From Pyrocephalus nanus (Eukaryota; Chordata; Aves; Passeriformes; Tyrannidae): a DNA stretch of 64,000 nucleotides. Shown here one piece after another: positions 1 to 12,520 of this stretch. The notes below the pieces were generated by a model. The model was not told where the DNA came from and made no database searches. It saw only the letters and a program-made list of their open reading frames with translations. Location of the stretch: contig CM076272.1 of the NCBI GenBank assembly GCA_038380795.1, positions 186,001 through 250,000 of the forward strand, in the 5' to 3' direction. Positions within the stretch are counted from its first letter, which is position 1, and every line of letters begins with the position of its first letter. The position numbers and the translations under genes were made by a program.

Positions 1-1202
1 TCAGGAAGGTTATATTTTGTAGAAGAAATTTGGAAGATGACAGAGCCAAACACCTGGAATGCTGAAGTAGAGAAAAAAGTCAAGTAGGCACCTTTCTAGT
101 GACCACAAACAAGCCCACAGCTGTCAGAAGCACACTGCGTACTCCCCCACTGCTTCCCCATGGTGACAGATGTCCTACTTTTGCTATTCAACACTCTGGT
201 CATGCTAACTTATGAATTATACAAGGAAAAAACACAAAAATCAGTTCACCCATCACTGAAAAGGAGCCACCTCTAGGCTGCAACATTGTCACTGTTTATT
301 GGTACAGGACAACTGTATAGAGCACTTACGACTTCAGGAAAATATCAAGTGTAAGATAGCTATTTAGTTTTTAAAAATTACAAGACTGCTAATACTCTGT
401 GCCTGGGAACACAGACATGTATGCCTCACATGTACATGGCCATGCATTTCCAAGACACTTCTTCCTTTATCTGATTGAAAGCAGAACCTTACTGCCCTAT
501 ACAGTGTTGACCGGGAGGAAAAACTGACTTGCTAGATCATAACCGTGAGCATTTCTAGTAACACCTGCACCTTGGCCCTGCTGACCTTTTACACAAATAG
601 ATAGTCAAGCTAATCCTGGGTAGTTTAAAGGAAGCAGTGGACTACTTTTCCAACAACTCTGATAGCAAAAATATATTTGCTTTGATTTATGAAAATTTAA
701 AATCTTTTGGGCATAGGGGATCAGACTTTATGCATACTTAGTAACTTTTTTTTTGCATTATTTATATATTGAACTGCAGACAATAGCAGTATTTATACTT
801 GGGAAATAAATTGTGCAGTTCAACATGGCCTGAGCAAGCTGTCTGCAGAATAAACTTTCACCACTCTGAAAGATGTAAAAATAACATAACAAAACATGTT
901 CTGAGAAAATATTTGAATGGAGAAAAGTACATAGGAGTGGCAGACCAATCCTGGAAAATATAGTGCAGTGCTATTTTCTAGTGATAAGCAAACAAAAAAA
1001 AAATTGGCAAACTTTCAGGTACTGGGGCTTGAACTTGGGTGGAAATGATATTTTAATGTAACCCCTTTTCCACTTGCCTAAGGAGTAGTAAATGCTCGAA
1101 AGTTATGAAAAGGAGAGATGGATCTAACCCTCCCAGTTCATTGAACAAAGACACCATAAAATACTTGGGTTTAGAGGTTTCAGTTTTGATATACAGTTGA
1201 AG
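1..1202. other. Non-coding stretch, nothing recognised
   Basis: AT-rich sequence with no credible reading frame or family signature. A 10-base inverted repeat (ttgaactgca at 769-778, tgcagttcaa at 814-823) encloses a 35-base AT-rich loop. An arm this short is expected by chance in a window of this size. Confidence 0.6.
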
Positions 1203-2175
1203 ATCATAGAATTGTAGAATGGTTTGTGTTGGAAGGGACCTTAAAGATCACTCCAGTTCCATCTCCCTGCCATGGGCAGGGACACCTGGTTGTTAGAACT
1301 CCATTCCACCTGGCCTTGAACACTGCCAGGGATGGGGCAACCACAGCTTCTTTGGGCAATCCGTGAGAGTCCCTCACCACCCTCACAGGAAAGAATTTCT
1401 TCCTAATATCTAATCTAAACCTACCTTCTCTCATTTGAAAGCCATTCCCCCTGTAACAACATGCTCTTGTAAATAGTCTCTCTCCATCTTTCTTGTAGGC
1501 CCCCTTCAGGTACTGGAAGGCTGCAGTTAGATCACCCTAAAGCCTTCTCTTCTCCAGGCTGAAGGACCCCAATCCTCTCAGCCTTTCCTTGTAGGAGAGC
1601 TGCTCCATCCCTCTAATCATCCTGGTGGCCTCCTCTGGACTCGCAGCAACAGCTTGATGTCCTTGCTGTGCTGGGGACCCCAGAGCTGACTGCAGGGCTC
1701 CAGGTGGGGTCTCACAGAGCAGAACAGAGGGACAGAATCCCCTCCCTCGCCTGCTGCCCATGCTGCTTTGGATGCAGCCCAGGATACAATTGTCTTTCTG
1801 GGCTGCAAGTGCCTATTGCCGGGTCATATCCAGCCTCTCATCCACCAGCACCTCCAGTCCTTCTCAACGGGGTGCTCTTGATCTTCATCCCCCAGCATAG
1901 ATTGATTGATACTGGAGGTTGCCCAGACACAGGTACAGGACCTTGCACTTGGTGTTGTTAAACTTCATGAGATTCCCATGGGCCCACTTCTTGAGCTTCT
2001 CCAGATCCCTCTGGATGGCATTCCTTTGTCTATATCATTAGCAAAGATATTAAATAACACTAGCTGCAATACAGACCCCCACTGGTCACTGATGTCCGTT
2101 GGAATTCTGAGCTCTTGACCACTCAGGTGAATAGCATTAGAAATCCTGGTTGTTGCTTCTGTCAAAGTAAATGTA
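1203..2175 (-). mobile_element. CR1 LINE, 5'-truncated copy, antisense
   Basis: Read on the minus strand, this ends in the CR1 3' tail: 'cccttccaacacaaaccattctacaattctatgat' type sequence lies at 1203-1245 as its complement. Moving to the right come the complements of typical avian CR1 segments: the 'gtgagggtggtgag' and 'aggaagaaattctttcctg' block (about 1365-1420), the 'cagcctggagaagagaaggct' block (about 1540-1565), the 'gagaccccacctgg' block (about 1700-1720) and the 'accaagtgcaaggtcctg' block (about 1935-1960). The copy is about 970 bases long and lacks most of ORF2, as usual for 5'-truncated CR1. Its frames are broken, so short open frames inside it are remnants of the reverse transcriptase end and not genes. 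The right edge is approximate because similarity fades near 2150-2180. Confidence 0.93.
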
Positions 2176-3360
2176 CCCATATAATATAATATATTCTACA
2201 TACAGGGGAATATATAACTTTAGCAGCTGTCATTGCAAACTGTCATTTGGAATTTCTGGTAAAGGTTTAATTGGGACAACCAGAGTTGAGATTCCTTTCT
2301 GGATAGATGCTGTGCTTGGATGACCTTAGAAGAGAAAAAAAATCCTGTCTTGAAATGTTCTAAATGTATGAACAGGAAACACATACTTTTCACTCTAATT
2401 CATTCAATGAACTTAATATGAAAATAACCTGCCACTGCCATAAGGGTAATGGTGCAGAGAGTTTTCAGTGGAGTTGGACTGACTTTGACAATTCTTTCAT
2501 TCTCCTTCTCCCAGGCCATGTGGTGTTTCCAATAGCAGATAGTGTTGAGAAATGCAGAACTGTGTGGATGCACATATGCATGTGAAAGCAGCAATGTTTA
2601 CTTTCCAAGTAATTGAAATGCATGACAGAATAAATATGTATTTTTTTTGCATATAGTTGCATCTGCTGTAGCAAGTTGATCCCTAGTACCTGAATAACAA
2701 ACACACTCCTTGGGAAAATGAGGAGCATAATTATGCTACATGTCTTGAGCCCCTGTCTTTGTTCAAAACCTTACTGATGCTCTCTTCAAGCTTCCTCCAG
2801 AGTGTGCCCAGCTTCCTTGGTTATTGCTTCAGTGCCACACAGTAACTTAGAAGCGGCCACAAAGCTGTTCAAGCCACCCTCATAAAGGCTTCAAATCCAG
2901 CCTCTTGTATATATTACAGTCAGGAGATTAAAAAAACACACAAACCAACAAACACACACAACAGATTCCACCTCATTATCAATTACATATTTACAAAATG
3001 CTCTCTTAGTGGTTTGGCATGTATAGCATGAAGAAGGATAAGCTGTTGCCCTTTTTCTTTCCTGAGCATTTCTATATGCAGATTTCTCCTGCTTTAGGAT
3101 TAGGAGCTGGCAGAATAATGCCTAGCAGGAATTGATAAAGAATTGCAACATGAATCCCTGCAGGGCACACTGGGGCAAGTTTGTTATAGGAACAGCCTTC
3201 CTCTGTTTACATGAACAAAAGCTGGGTTTGACAGTTTCACTGATCAGCAGCTTTGGGAGTGTGTGAACTCACTGTTGTTCTGTGCAGCTTTTTCTACAGT
3301 TTTCTCTACAGTAGCAACAATCTCTCTTTTCAGACTGTTCTCTTTCAGGGTGTTGTCAGC
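2176..3360. other. Non-coding stretch, nothing recognised
   Basis: No credible exon or repeat family seen. It contains a short A/C-rich simple stretch (about 2931-2962, acacacaaacc type). Confidence 0.55.
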
Positions 3361-3416
3361 CTGGGTTGGACCAGATGATCCTTGAGGTACCCTTCCGACC
3401 TGGTGTTCTGTGATTC
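3361..3416 (+). mobile_element. CR1 3'-end fragment, sense
   Basis: A 56-base piece reading gggttggaccagatgatcc, then a 'cttgaggtacccttccgacc' segment, then ttctgtgattct. This is the terminal part of CR1 in forward orientation, including the final short repeat of the tail. Only the extreme 3' end is present, consistent with a heavily 5'-truncated insertion. Divergence is modest (for example ggtaccctt for ggtccctt). Confidence 0.9.
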
Positions 3417-6400
3417 TCACTGCTCTGCAGTACTTTCCAATGCAGAGCTTATAGAGAGGGTATCACTTAGTTTGCCTTGTACATTCATTTATAAATGAGA
3501 GCAAGTGAAGAATGTGAATACTGGGGAAAAGTGTGTGGTGATTGTAGCTTTTCATATACTTTTCTCTAAATTTTATTTCCATAATTGTTTGTTACTAATC
3601 CATTTAAAGTAAAGCTGTGCTTTGACTGAAAGCAGGTTACAGCCATGTTAGTGCTGATACAGACATAATTCCACTGGAACTACTTTAAGGGGTAAATTTT
3701 AGCCACACTGTTACCATCATCCTTGTGTAGGGAAAGTGATCTGTTGCAGTTGTATAGCTCCACAAAATTCAGTCAGACTGATGAATCTGTACATTCTACT
3801 TTATGTTGAAAGAATACATTTTACTTTCCAGAGACTTTAGTCCAGGATTCTGCAGAGACACAGTGTAGCACCTTCTTTTTAAAAACAGTTTGCACTTGCT
3901 GTGCTCATGCTATTTGTGGGAGTCACATGCAAATAAGAGAAGAGTCATTCATTTGCTTTTAGATGGTGCTTTCCTTCTGCTGAGCCCACCAGAAAAGTCC
4001 TGTTCTGTAGCAGTGCTCGGTGAAGCTCCTGCACCTCCAGGAGCACAGCATTGCCCCAGCCTGGGTCTGCTGGGCGCTCTCTGGCCTGTGGCAGAATTCA
4101 TAAGATGGTTCCCAACCCAGAGTAAGGGGAATTGTTTGCTCTCTGAGAGTTAAATAGTGAGCATACAAATGAATTTGTGATTATTATTGTGCAGTCTTGC
4201 TGTGTTGACTCTTGACACAAGAATATAGCAAAGGAAGATCTCATGATAATTTTACACTGATTTAATTCCCCTGGCATTAGCAGAGTTACTTTTATTTATG
4301 CCAACATGAACATACCTTGACTGAGGCTCAGTAAGAAGGTGGACCAAGTTGTGAATTTTACATTTCCAATGACATTATCAGAAAGATTCTACTTCTTGAT
4401 CCATTTTGCAGATTTACTCAAATCATCCCAACTTCTTTAAACTCAAGAGTAGAAAAACTTTTTGACTCACAAGTCACTGTGTATTAAGAGAGAGAGAGCA
4501 GGGTTTTTCCTTTGGATACTTTGATTTCAAAAACATCTGAAAGATTCTTTAAAGATACAGGTACTGTTTATTGCATATCTCTTGTTAATAATTTTGTAGT
4601 TGTGCTGTACCACTGGACCTAAAGAAATACAATAAAAACTGTAGGTGATTTTTCTTTCCTTTCCCTTTTTTTTCCTTTTTGTTCCTTTTCATTTCTTACT
4701 CCCCAGTTTAGGGTGTGACTGTACAGAAAATTATCCTCTCACATAGATGGAAAACAGAATTCCATCCCAACAAAAAATTGCAAGGCTGCTGTAGTTATCC
4801 CTGATTGTTATGCTAAAAATAGTAATTTTCCTAACCATATGCTGGGAAAATTTGCATCAAAATTATTGGCATTTTCCATAGTAGTATGGTTAAACTTTAA
4901 GTCCAAATTAAAAAGGACTTTAAACTATCATTCAGCTTCTTGTTATTTGCTTTTCCTGCTACACCCACTTCCGATACTTGGAATTATGATTAAACAAAGA
5001 AGTAGCAGAATCAGTTGCAGCCAGAGATTCTTGTGCCCTTTCTTTTGCTTTGACTTCCTCTAATTTGTTGCTGACGCTCTCTGTGAGAACAATTGTTGTG
5101 GACATGAATTCAGGTTACCACTTCTTTGAAAAATTTCTGCTGCTTCTAAAACTCTTGGTTGCAAGAGCGAAAGATGTGAAGTCCAGCTTCTGTTCTGCAA
5201 ATGCTGTGATTTTGAGCAGCTCAGCTGTGCTGAGATGGAGAAGGAGTTTTAGCCAAGCAATTGCCAGTTCAGCTGATAAGATGAAATTCCCAAGCTTCAT
5301 CTCCCAAAGATGGGCAATCGGTGGGTCCAAGTGAATGTTCAGACTGTTTCATGTGTGTTACACCCTCATCTACAACACACACATCATCTTTCATAATAAA
5401 GTTATAAATTCAGTTCTTCAACCAGTCTTTGTGGAAGAAGAGTTTTACTCTTTCCCCAGTACCTGTTGTAAAACTGGTTTGACCAGGTAGTACAGTCATA
5501 AATGGTATTATAATTTCCAGGTAACTTCCACAGGGCTGTGAAGTACCTGTTAGATGGTTCTTCCATCCATCTACTCCAGTCTCAGTTTACTCCCCAGGCT
5601 GCAGAACTGGAGAGAGAGACAAAGGAGATGGCAGAGAACTGTTCTTTCAGCCAGTGTTGTCCTGCCTCTGGATCTACAGGCACAATCCAACCCAAGGTGG
5701 TTTTCAGACTTGGAAGCAGTTTCTTACAAAGGACAGGAGATTGCACACCTCAGAAGAGCTCCTGAAAACACAGAAATGCACTTTGTAAAGTGGTAGAGGG
5801 TGCGAACAGCAGAGACTATTATAAAAGGGCAGTCCCTAGACAAAGTTTTCATTAACAAACATGAATTACTGCCTTATGAAGGTTCACTTCATTGTGTAAG
5901 AAATAGCTTTGGTGTGTGTTGAAAAGCCATTTAAATATAACATTGCGACTGATTTAACCTCCAAGGACTAAATGACCAGAAAGCTAAAAATGAGAACCCT
6001 ATTCATGGTGGTTGTGAGATTGATATGCATTTGCTGCATCATCAGGTGAGCAAGCCCTTTGGCATGGAATTAGCCTTTTTGTGTACAGAAACAGATGTAT
6101 TTGCAAATGCTAGTTTAGGAAGCTGTTTTAAAAACGAGATTGAAATGAGAAGAGGAAATCATACCATTTTATGAATGGTTTGCTTTGACAGTTTCATATC
6201 TTTAAAGCCTTTCTACTTTTCTGCTGAGCTAATTGGGATTTCATCATTTAACTTATAGGATATTCATTCTCTTTCGAGAATTATGCTACTGAAGCGTGTT
6301 CTAATCGGCTGGTATTAGTCCTATTGTGTTGGGTATTAGCTGTAGAATGTGTGGGGGGGTTGGGGTGTGTGAAAAGGAGTCAGACTTTAAATGCCAAACC

Positions 6401-9400
6401 AGACCAAGAGCTATTCTTCTGGTACATACAACCAGGGATTTATCAACACTGCTGTTTTTTCAGATTGTGCATATGACTCTTTTATACTTAAGTATAAATA
6501 GGAAAGACACGCAAGTACTGGTATAACCTTAGTATGTTTTCAATACATATTAAAATTAACTGGCATTTGCTAAGGGGCTTCAAATCCACATTATAATGTA
6601 AAGAAAATGCAAAGCAAATGAATGAATAATATTTAAAGTTACACAAATTGTAGAATTTAGTCACGTTTTAAGGTATTTTTACTCAATTATAAAGCATGTA
6701 AGTTCTCAAAAATCTATTAAACAAACTGTGGGGACATAGTTTTTAAAAAGAAGAGTTTTATTGCAGGGAGCTCTTTTCAAAAATGAAGGAGGTACAAAAA
6801 TGCTGATGTGAAAACTTAACAAAGCTTAAGAGAGGCTTGCATTTTAGCCAAAGCAGAGGTGAGAGCTGTTATTTCAGTTTAAAAACATCTGATTGATATG
6901 TAGACTGAGGAAGCATCCACGTAGGTGAAGGCTGTGAAGATCATGGAAATAAAGGCAATCTTTTTACTATTACTTTACTGAGAGCAAATTGCTTATTTTT
7001 CATACAGTGCTATGACAGTCTCTAGCTGTTAGTCGTCTATAAAGTTTTTCTTTCTGCCCATATATGTTTAAATACATTGGAAAAATAAGTGTTTTTTATA
7101 CTTTTGAAAATGCTTTATAGTACTTGTAATTGAACAGGAAAACCCTTGAATAACTAAAAACCAAATTATACCAGTTCAGGGTTCAGTTAAACCTGACATT
7201 TATAAAGAACGCTCACTTTACAAAGACTGCTCTGAGTAGCTTATAATAGCAGAGTTACTCAGATCATAGATGAAAGATGTTATTTCGCTGGGGGTCTTAA
7301 ATTTAAACTAGTCATCTCTGATTTGGCTTTTGAAATTTGACAAGAGAATCAATGAGTGCTGCTGTTAAATGTCCAAGGAGCCTTTGGCTTACCAACAGTC
7401 TAGATATTAATAATTTGGAAGTCTCTTCATACCAAGGGACTATTAAGATGAAACAGTAGCTTTAAATTAAGTACCAGAATTCTCTCAATTTATCCTGAAG
7501 GAGAGAAGTAATTAGGCTTGTTTATCTGAGAGAAATGAAAGACCAAATTAGAGGGAATGAACTGACCCTGTGATTGAGTTTACCAGAGACTTGATCTTTT
7601 TCAACATTTTAGCTCTCATTCTCTTAACCATGTTCCCTCTTGGTGCTTAAACTGAAAATTGCCAAACCATGAACTACAGTTGTGTGTTTTCCTGTTAGCA
7701 AAGTCAATGATCCCATGCCTCAGAAATCATACCTTCTCTTTTTCTTCTATAAAGTCAGATTCAATATTGTAGCAAAGATTTTGAACTGTGCAGTATAGAA
7801 TAAAGGCAGCGATCTATTTTTTTTGTTGTAGGGTGGTACTCATCTGACTCTTCAGTTTCACCACATTCTTATTCTTTTCCTGCTTTACTCCAGATGAAAG
7901 TAGCACTTTGCTCTGACGACCAAATCCATGAAGCTGCAAAAAATGAGGATTTTTAAGATTGTAATGAATTAATTCCCAAATAGTAGTTGTGTCAATATAG
8001 TTGCCTTTTTAGCACATTGCTACCCTTTGCCTTGCCACAGGTGATGCACTGAAATGAAGAATTTTGAATACATTGTGTGTAGGCCTTGCTATAACACCTT
8101 AGGATCTATATCGGTTCCTAGCAGTGTGAGTTAGGAGCAACTCTGCTGCAGTTAGTGCTAATGATCATCAATGAGAAGGAAAGCAGAAGAAATTATAAGG
8201 CCTTGGAAGTCATTAATACTGAAAAAACTTGTAAAATTATTTTTTAAAAAAAGAGGATTTCTGATTTCTCTACTGGCTATTTTTATACTCGTTAAGTTTA
8301 CTAAGTAATTTCATTGATCTTTAAGAATAAAATTCACAAAGCCATTTAAAGAAACTGCTACAATGGCTTTTCTACATTTCCCTGATGAATACTTTACACT
8401 TTCAGTAGATTTCTTCTGCTTCTATTTCTAGTGAGGGCATGCAACTCATTCCATATTTAAAGTATTCAGTAGCATAGCTTCAAGCCAAGCAGTGGCCCTG
8501 TTTGAGACAAAATGGCTTTGTTGAAGGCTAACACTGTCTTTACTGAATGGTATCAGGGCTTTAGAGGAAGGCCATCTGCATGTGAGGGAGTAGGACCCTG
8601 GTGAAGGCATTAAGAATAAATGACCCAGTATTTTTATTTCTGTGCCACTTGTCCAAATGGTTTGATCTCCCTCTATTTTTTTTTTTCTTCATCTTTAGAT
8701 CATAGGTTGTTGGAGGCAAGGCTGATTCTCACTATGTTATTAGATTTTTCAGTGGTATAGACACAAAGAGCTTTAGTGGTTCAAATGTCACATGAGGGGT
8801 AGGTGTGTTTGAGTAGCTGCAGCAATGGTGCTCCCTTGTGATGGCAGAATAAGATGGTGATTGTAAAATATGTTGTGTTTTACATGCAGTTATTTACACC
8901 TGCATGCATGGGGACAAAATGAATGTGCTCTTTTATTTATATGAGGAAGAGCACGGGGGAAGAGGATCTGGATATCAGTCTGTAGAGGAGAAAATACTAT
9001 TTCACTACATGTTAGTGTGGTAAGACCAGCTTCTTCAGATTCCTCTCTCTTAGCTGTTTGTCAGGCAGCCCCTAAAGAATGGCACTTTCCTTTTCTCTCT
9101 GACCAAAGGGCTTTTTTGCTTCTCTCTTTATTGATGCTTCCCAGCTGGCAAAAGAAGACACTGAAGGATCCTCCAAGTTAATGTTTTTTTGGATGTGTAC
9201 GAAATATTCCTGCTGCGACTTCTGCGTGTTCTTTCATCAATTCACATTAAATGGTCTTGGTATGGAATTAATGCCTAGCACTTCTAGTTAAGTTAAGCAG
9301 ACTTCAATTAAATTATATTTCCATGTTCTGACGTTGTTATACAGTCACGTCTCACCCATCACAGTTTTTTTACGTTACTGATGAGTTAATCAGTCACAAA

Positions 9401-11633
9401 CATTTAAGCAGGTTTCTTTGTAGCATCACAGAAGAATTTAAGGATTTGTAACGTACTTGCATCTTCTGTGTAAATTCATGTATTCTTCCATATTGGACTG
9501 TGAAGCTGCTAGAAGTCAAGACTGATATTGAACACTGTACATGGGCCTGTGTAACATTCCTCTGAAGCCTGCTTAGGTAACATCTGCAGTGACTCTTCAG
9601 GCATCTGTGCAAGTATATTGAGGCGTAGGGAGATATTTTAGTATCTGCATGGGAAGTGCTAATAATCTGCGAGGACTCAGTCCAACTCCATGAAATTAGG
9701 AAAGTGCTTGATTACTAAAGAGAAAGATCCAACTTATATAAACTTATTTTATGCAATGTGACTGCAAGTCTCACACATTTCTCTTTGATAAATCATGGCA
9801 TTTGGAATTAAGCAGTCCTAGAGGGAGAGAATATTTTCAGCATATAAATGTTGTCTTAGTGTGTTTCAGACTCTTCCATTTAATGTGCTTTTCAGTTTCT
9901 TAAGAGGGTTTTGTAATTGTCTTTATTTAATATATTTTCACAAACACTGTAATTTAATATCTTAATGTTTTTCAAGTGTTTGTAAAATATAAACTGTTGT
10001 ATCAATCTTAAATTATTACTAAGGATAATGAAATCAACATTATATGATGATTAATATTTAGTGTTGAAATGCTGTTTTGCCAGCAATAGTATATAAAGGA
10101 GAAAAGAACGTGGAACTGAAGAGAGCTGAAGAGATCTGGTCTGTCTTAGAAGGTGGGTTGTGCAGGCAGTGCTGTAGTTAGTTTTTGAAGCTTATATAAC
10201 TACACACGAAACTGTCACTCAGCAGCAGTCCCTGGAGAACTTCTCCCAGGCCAACCTTTGTAACTTTATTAGCAGCCTGTGCCTCTCACGGAATTTTCTG
10301 AGGTTCATAGTAAAAAGTAGTGCTGACTTCCTTCAATACTGATATTAAAAATTTATTTAGCCTAGAGATATCAAGTGGAAATTGAAGATGCTCAAAAAGA
10401 CTTATGGCTTAACTTCAGAAAGATTTAGTTAAAGGTAAAAGTAACTTCACATCTGTACAGAAAGATATGGTAACAGGCTATTTTTAAACTTGTTTCTAGA
10501 GTGTTGAATCAAGATCCTCTAAACGTGTATCATATTTATTATTCAACAGCAAAAGCCACAGATTTGCTTTTAGCATAATTAAACGCAAAAATACACTGTC
10601 CTTATAATAAGACATTTACTATGCACAGAAAATCTTGGAAAGAGCAGGTTTTTGGGGAAGGGAAGATGAAATCACCTATTAGGAAGTGCTGAGGAAGTGT
10701 TTGATTTATGTTGGATATCAGCAGACCATGATTTCTCTTTGGCAGGTATTCTGATGAAAAACGCTTACCTCTTTTCTGTTACTGGAGCGGAGTAAACACA
10801 GATAAACAAAAATGAGCTCCTGAACAGGTTAAGGACATGTCTTAAGAACTGTTGGAAAACAAATTCTCTTCATCTGAAAGCTTTCTAATTTGTTGCAGAA
10901 AGTGACTGCATGGAAGTGTTAACTGTTTCTTAAACAGTCAATTTTTTTTGGTGACATTTCCTGTTTATTTTTTTAGTAGGAAAAGCAGCTAAAACACAGT
11001 CCTAGAAAGCAGAGACCTTTATTTATATATTTGTAGACCTGTGTTCTGTCTTGAGGCTGCGTAGTCAGTAAGACACAGTTATATTATAACAATAGAACAA
11101 TTTTTCTTCACAAACTAAATAGAAAGTGTGAAAAACATGGAAATCAAGAAAAAATGAGAGTAAAAACTACAAACTAGATGCTTACTTGTGCTTCAGTGGT
11201 GAAGGAGCTAGACGTGGAGCTAGACCCTGTATCACATCCTGTGGCTGCTGCTTTCCATATTTGCTAAGCCATGGTGTCGTGGAATGGAGCCAAATATGTC
11301 AGTTTTTCACCACCTCGGTGTTTCTCAATCGGTAGGGAATCCCCAGTTTCCTTACTGTGAAAGATCTCACCTTCCTTTTCAATTAATGCCAAAGGGGTGG
11401 AGTTGAGCTGAACAGATTATGATGTTCTTTAACACTGTCCTCAGGGCTTTCAGTGTATACATACATGTTAACTGATTTAATGTTTCTGAGAATGTTACCC
11501 ATAATGAATGTTTCATTTAGTGGCACTAATGACATAATTACATACAAAAAATGCATCATTTAAATCCTAATCTGTCAATGTCATGATTTTCATACTAATT
11601 CAGAAGTTAGTTTGTTAGGTGGTGTATAAAGAC

Positions 11634-11700
11634 AGTTTTGTTTTAGACACAGTATGTCCTCTTAGCTGGAGAGGATGGTCTGCCAAGAAATGAAATAAAG
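11634..11700 (+). repeat. Local dispersed repeat, copy A
   Basis: The core tatgtcctcttagctggaga and the following tctgccaagaaatg closely match 12296-12337 (tatgtcctttagttagagag ... tctgccaggaactgg), about 640 bases further right. A flanking tgtttt is shared upstream of both. Family unknown. It could be an old low-copy repeat or a local duplication. Confidence 0.5.
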
Positions 11701-11982
11701 GGAAAAATGCATGTGGTGCTGAGGAGGTGAGTAGGAGTCCTATAAAATGTGTAACTTTGTTATGCTTAAGGCTTTTTAACACAATTAAAAATAACCCTTC
11801 ACTTTCTGTGTAAGACAAAAACAGAGTATGCATTTCATCATTGCAAAGTTGGATTTTGTGGCAAGCTAAGATTTACATACATCAAAACATACAAAGATGT
11901 CTGTCCTGGTGCTCCTTAAAGCCAGCCAAAAAAATGTTTTCCGTGGAAGTCAGGGTGTTGGCTTTCAGCAGAAGTTCGAGGG

Positions 11983-12009
11983 TTCAAGAAGTTCTTGAAG
12001 TTCAAGAAG
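11983..12009. repeat. Three tandem 9-mers TTCWWGAAG
   Basis: Perfect head-to-tail array TTCAAGAAG, TTCTTGAAG, TTCAAGAAG, with a degenerate fourth unit (ttcgaggg) just to the left. The first two units also form the palindrome ttcaagaa-g-ttcttgaa. TTCnnGAA is the tail-to-tail half of a heat-shock element, but the 9-base period breaks the 5-base spacing HSF1 prefers, so a regulatory role is only a guess. Confidence 0.7.
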
Positions 12010-12274
12010 TTGAGGATCCATCCCACAGTCATGTGCAGAAAAGCCTTGGTCTTTTCAAGGGGATGGTCCATTCAGATCTGCGCAGCGCTGCGCTCTGCTC
12101 TGAGCAGCTCTGGTCTCTGTTGGAGACAAGATACAGGAGGCCACTTGATAATTAGAATGCAAATCCTTTTTAACAGTGACTTGATCCCTGCAAGTTTGAG
12201 TCCACAGTCTAAAGACAGTTTGTCTAAATGTTTGCATACAGTTCAAAACTAAGGGTATTATGCAACATAAAAAC

Positions 12275-12350
12275 ATCACTCTGTTTTGGAAACTGTATGT
12301 CCTTTAGTTAGAGAGCACAGTCTGCCAGGAACTGGCATGACAAACCAGGG
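12275..12350 (+). repeat. Local dispersed repeat, copy B
   Basis: Partner of the copy at 11634-11700, sharing the tatgtcct...tctgcca core with a few substitutions and a one-base gap. It ends next to the SINE at 12370. Confidence 0.5.
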
Positions 12351-12369
12351 AAAACTTCTTTGCTTTACT

Positions 12370-12520
12370 CACAGAATCACAGAATATTTTGAGTTGGAAG
12401 GGACACACAAGGATTATTGAGTCCCTCTCATAAATGAGTGACCTCTATGGGGATCAAACCCACAACCTTGTCATTATTAGCACTGTGCTCTAACCAACTG
12501 AGTCTTTACTGCTAAGGCCA
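12370..12520 (-). mobile_element. tRNA-Ile-derived SINE with CR1-like tail (TguSINE1-type)
   Basis: On the minus strand the head reads actcagttggttagagc, then gtgctaataatgacaagg, then gtgggtttgatcccc. This follows tRNA-Ile(AAT): the D arm, the anticodon loop ctaataa (12474-12480 on the plus strand, anticodon AAT at 12476-12478) and the T arm (B box complement at 12451-12461, one change from ggttcgatcc). The part before the D arm is degraded. After the tRNA-like part comes a tail of CR1 type (gtcccttccaactcaaa-like, then attctgtgattctgtga at 12370-12386). A tRNA-Ile head plus CR1 tail is the architecture I recall for TguSINE1 of passerines, which is mobilised by CR1 reverse transcriptase. The head boundary is uncertain (12503-12520) because it abuts the next element. 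Confidence 0.85.

Larger units (their letters stand above)
3417..12369. other. About 9 kb of non-coding DNA
   Basis: AT-rich DNA without a supported exon, RNA gene or large repeat. Open frames here are all under 105 codons, overlap on both strands and match nothing I recognise. Small items include a GA run at 4485-4498, a T/C-rich patch at about 4651-4690 and the short repeats near 11.65-12.35 kb listed separately. Regulatory elements of a downstream gene could lie here, but sequence reading alone cannot show them. Confidence 0.5.

Noticed and set aside
1204..2180. Several open frames of 63-97 codons on both strands
   Set aside because: All are within the antisense CR1 copy.
12436..12503. 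A tRNA-Ile gene on the minus strand
   Set aside because: The acceptor stem is missing, the D arm and T loop carry changes, and the sequence continues into a CR1-type tail, so it is the head of a SINE.
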